64,000 bases of DNA from Haloimpatiens massiliensis (lineage in GTDB: Bacteria > Bacillota > Clostridia > Clostridiales > Clostridiaceae). Numbering within the stretch: the first letter of the stretch is position 1; each line of letters opens with the position of its first letter. The notes beneath the pieces are model-generated. The model saw only the letters and a program-made list of their open reading frames with translations. It was not told the origin of the DNA and ran no database searches. Location of the stretch: the NCBI RefSeq assembly GCF_900184255.1, contig NZ_LT854640.1, positions 664,019-728,018 on the forward strand, given 5' to 3'. Both the position numbers and the translations under genes were made by a program. Of this stretch, positions 62,401 through 64,000 are shown piece after piece.

Positions 62401-62985
62401 GTAAACTTAGGTGCCATAGAAGAATTTGAAGATATAAGAGATAAATTTAAGTTTATGAATAATCAAAAAGAAGATTTAATAAGTGCTAGAGAAGAGCTTA
62501 TGCAAGTAATAAATGATATGACTGGAAAAATGAAAGTCATGTTTAATGAAAATTTCAACAAACTTAGAAAGTATTTCAATGAAACTTTTCAAGAACTATT
62601 TAAAGGAGGAAGGGCAGATTTACTACTAGGAGAAGGAGATGAATTATCCTGTAACATTGAAATAAATGTAGAACCTCCAGGAAAAAAGCTTCAAAACATA
62701 AATTTAATGTCCGGTGGAGAAAAGGGACTTTCTGCCATAGCTCTATTATTTGCAATACTTAAAATGAAGCCAACCCCTTTTTGTATATTAGATGAAATCG
62801 AAGCAGCCTTAGATGATGCTAACGTAGTAAGATACGCAGATTTCTTGAGGGCTTTTTCTAACAATGTTCAATTTATTGTAATTACTCATAGAAAGGGAAC
62901 TATGGAAGCAAGCGATGTTATGTATGGTGTAACTATGCAAGAAAAAGGAATATCAAAAGTAGTTTCAATACAGTTAAATAATTAA
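59428..62985 (+). CDS. smc: Chromosome segregation protein SMC
   Basis: Condensin ATPase that compacts and aligns the chromosome. The N-terminal head has LEIRGFKSFADKT and Walker A GPNGSGKSNISDAVRWVLGEQ. Two long coiled coils flank a hinge near the middle (about residues 510-660, GEIVDVPKELEVAIEIALG). The C-terminal head has the signature LMSGGEKGLSAIALLFAIL and Walker B PFCILDEIEAALDDANV. 1185 residues, full length. ATG 59428 is chosen; AGGAGAGAG lies upstream and GTG 59422 falls on it. Confidence 0.97.
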   Translation: MFLKSLEIRGFKSFADKTEVSFNKGITTVVGPNGSGKSNISDAVRWVLGEQSIKTLRGGKMEDVIFAGTQYRRPVGLAQVAITLDNSDSELPIDYSDVTISRRLYRSGESEYYINNSKCRLKDIQELFMDTGIGKEGYSIIGQGKIDAILSGKPEDRRKLLEEAAGIVKFKTRKEEAERKLINTEQNLTRIEDILSTYEERLGPLEIERNKAKEFLKLSEELKIKEINLILYNIKSLEERILFIKKNIDKFNDEMNKYEKEKEELKSQFDELEEEMEKFNKDIEREKSDYYNKQWEHKDIISKMEILNERISNLKSVIDKNSIDIKNLEHKKESFYKEKNLKEKELEKFQMDQTSLNINIVKLENYILSLNKEISTDKQILDNLKKEQIDVAGKISELKNSNIIYKNEVEELKKKISHIKESCVGYANSIKINSNTKNILKEEREKLSICIVEHEDEIKSSRREISKLNIQLKEQEIKFKSNNKKLNTLEANRNILANLDKEYEGYTKTVKNLMHDLSKGLLEIQKQHCHVLGEIVDVPKELEVAIEIALGASISNIITKDETTAKKLISYLKENRLGRATFLPLDIVRGKKLDLYPEIKNIKGYLGIASELINYNNIFNPIIQYVLGRTIIAKDLDCAIHIAKASKFKFKIVTLDGEIVNAGGALTGGSLYGKNTGIISRKRHIEEIELEVEKSKEEISKVAYDIKNLNKIIKELDDKCLNLKDEIHYKNIEITKIDGKTSAIEMETEKLNKNLSVSTEEINVISKTLKYKESQTEEFYKNIDLYIEKEKENNEKIRNLEFKLKDRDKLIEDNKENLTELRIKKAGLDEIVNNKISELSRISKEGEAIDIKIETLKKEIEKSEETYQSSLKNIEENKMKIEHVLRSLEVLKNAYESKEVEKIKVKESIDKYKNKLEEMNLLIANKEKEIHKEQISHTKYVTEKENVYLKLNDEFQITYAEALEYAIENFNLKEFKLDIQNLKEGISKLGVVNLGAIEEFEDIRDKFKFMNNQKEDLISAREELMQVINDMTGKMKVMFNENFNKLRKYFNETFQELFKGGRADLLLGEGDELSCNIEINVEPPGKKLQNINLMSGGEKGLSAIALLFAILKMKPTPFCILDEIEAALDDANVVRYADFLRAFSNNVQFIVITHRKGTMEASDVMYGVTMQEKGISKVVSIQLNN

Positions 62986-63005
62986 TATTATAGGAGGTAT
63001 TGTAT

Positions 63006-63908
63006 ATGTTTGGAGGATTTTTTAATAAACTTAAAGAGGGACTTACTAAGACGAGAGATGGTTTAAGCAATAAACTAGGTGACATGTTAAACCTAGCTAT
63101 AACTATAGATGATGATTTATATGAGGAGTTAGAAGAAATTCTTATAACTGCAGATATAGGAGTAGAAACTTCTTTAAAAATAATTGATAAATTGAAAGAA
63201 AAAATAAAGGAAGAAAAGATAAAAGACCCACAACAGATAAAACCTTGCTTAAAAGAGATATTAATAGAAATGCTAGGACAAGTAAAAGTAGAACAAAATT
63301 TTCCTAAAGTTATGCTAGTGATAGGAGTAAATGGAGTAGGTAAAACTACTTCTATAGGTAAATTAGCAAATAATTTTAAAAGAGAAGGCAATAAGGTTCT
63401 AATTGCAGCAGCAGATACTTTTAGAGCAGCTGCTATAGATCAATTAGAGGTATGGAGTGGTAGAGCAGGAGTTGATATTGTAAAACATCAAGAGGGGTCA
63501 GATCCAGCGGCAGTAGTTTTTGATGCAATTCAAGCAGCGAAAGCAAGACATATGGATATACTCATATGCGACACTGCAGGAAGACTTCACAATAAGAAAA
63601 ATTTAATGAATGAACTTCAAAAGATAAATAGGATTGTAGAAAAGGAATTTTCAAATGGAAATAAAGAGACTCTATTGGTGGTAGATGCCACTACGGGACA
63701 AAATGGCGTACAACAGGCAAAACAATTTAAAGAAATATGCAATGTTGATGGAATAATATTGACTAAATTAGATGGAACGGCTAAAGGTGGAGTTGTTATT
63801 TCTATAAAAGACGTATTAGGAATTCCAGTAAAGTATATAGGAGTAGGAGAAGGCGCTGATGATTTACAGGAATTTAATGCAAAAGAGTTCGTAGAAGCGT
63901 TATTTTAA
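63006..63908 (+). CDS. ftsY: Signal recognition particle receptor FtsY
   Basis: SRP GTPase that docks ribosomes at the membrane. N-domain of about 100 residues, then NG domain motifs: GVNGVGKTTSIGKLA (G1), DTFRAAAIDQLEVW (G2), DTAGRLHNKKNLM (G3), TKLDGTAKGG (G4) and a GxGExxDDL end. It is 300 residues long and lacks a long acidic A domain, as is usual in Gram-positives. ATG 63006 follows AGGAGGT. It directly follows smc. Confidence 0.97.
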   Translation: MFGGFFNKLKEGLTKTRDGLSNKLGDMLNLAITIDDDLYEELEEILITADIGVETSLKIIDKLKEKIKEEKIKDPQQIKPCLKEILIEMLGQVKVEQNFPKVMLVIGVNGVGKTTSIGKLANNFKREGNKVLIAAADTFRAAAIDQLEVWSGRAGVDIVKHQEGSDPAAVVFDAIQAAKARHMDILICDTAGRLHNKKNLMNELQKINRIVEKEFSNGNKETLLVVDATTGQNGVQQAKQFKEICNVDGIILTKLDGTAKGGVVISIKDVLGIPVKYIGVGEGADDLQEFNAKEFVEALF

Positions 63909-63936
63909 AAAAAAATCTCCTGTTAAGTAAAAGTAC

Positions 63937-63965
63937 TTGACATGCATAAAACATTTTGGTAATAT
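63937..63965 (+). promoter_or_regulatory. Promoter before the ylxM-ffh genes
   Basis: TTGACA (63937-63942), 17-base spacer, TAATAT (63960-63965). It sits between ftsY and the next gene and would drive ylxM. Confidence 0.7.
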
Positions 63966-63988
63966 ACTTTTGTGAGTTGGTGATGGTT

Positions 63989-64000
63989 ATGGAGGAAAGA
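63989..64000 (+). CDS. ylxM: Start of probable YlxM (SRP-associated), cut by the window
   Basis: ATG 63989 begins MEER at the window end, after GGTGATGG. The order ftsY-ylxM-ffh is common, and clostridial YlxM proteins begin in this way. Only four codons are seen, so the call rests on context. Confidence 0.4.

Overview
The window is strongly AT-rich, gene-dense DNA from a spore-forming Clostridium (sensu stricto type). The evidence is the sporulation set spoIIGA-sigE-sigG, spoIVA, spoVM, spoVS and ylbJ, the fermentative pta-ackA pair, frequent GTG/TTG starts with strong AGGAGG-type ribosome sites, and gene orders shared with Bacillus (rsgA-rpe-thiN-spoVM-rpmB-asp23-fakA; rnc-smc-ftsY). I cannot name the species from sequence alone. 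No tRNA, rRNA or CRISPR array was seen.

Layout. 0-5.7 kb: the end of ftsA, ftsZ, the spoIIGA-sigE-sigG sporulation block, ymxH, nrdR and pgeF. 5.7-13.3 kb: phosphate regulon (phoP-phoR, then pstS-pstC-pstA-pstB-phoU and a second PstS-like lipoprotein), with a phased Pho-box array before pstS. 13.6-18.9 kb: a DUF512 radical-SAM-like protein, der, gpsA and spoIVA. 18.9-20.9 kb: an accessory patch with a 24-residue Cys-rich micro-ORF, a ribbon-helix-helix/coiled-coil protein, repeat-bounded non-coding DNA, a 60-residue helical protein and a holin-like protein. 21-25 kb: asparaginase, a guanine-riboswitch-controlled purine permease and an aminotransferase. 25-32 kb: the yicC-remA-gmk-rpoZ-coaBC-priA-def-fmt block. 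32.2-33.5 kb: an inserted transposase gene.

33.7-44.3 kb: yugP-type peptidase, rsmB, rlmN, stp-prkC, rsgA, rpe, thiN, a 52-residue membrane protein, spoVM (22 residues), rpmB (reverse), asp23 and fakA. 44.3-49.2 kb: recG, rsmD, coaD, a coiled-coil protein and ylbJ (reverse). 49.2-50.9 kb: a decayed accessory scar with two broken exported-protein genes, a transposase fragment, a truncated integrase start and large palindromes. 50.9-64 kb: tmcAL (reverse), pta-ackA, yceD-rpmF-plsX-acpP, rnc, an Elp3-like radical SAM gene, spoVS, a 31-residue ORF, smc, ftsY and the first codons of a probable ylxM.

The genes fit together as follows. SpoIIGA processes pro-SigmaE. SpoVM and SpoIVA, both encoded here, form the base of the spore coat. 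Stp/PrkC is an opposing phosphatase-kinase pair. PhoPR should drive the pst genes through the phased boxes. The YceD/RpmF/PlsX/AcpP genes join ribosome and lipid synthesis. Most of the window is conserved core genome and I found no convincing large new system. The best leads are small: the micro-ORF with a masked ribosome site beside spoIVA, the 52-residue protein before spoVM, the repeat-bounded element near 20 kb, the PASTA relic behind prkC, and the scar at 49-51 kb.
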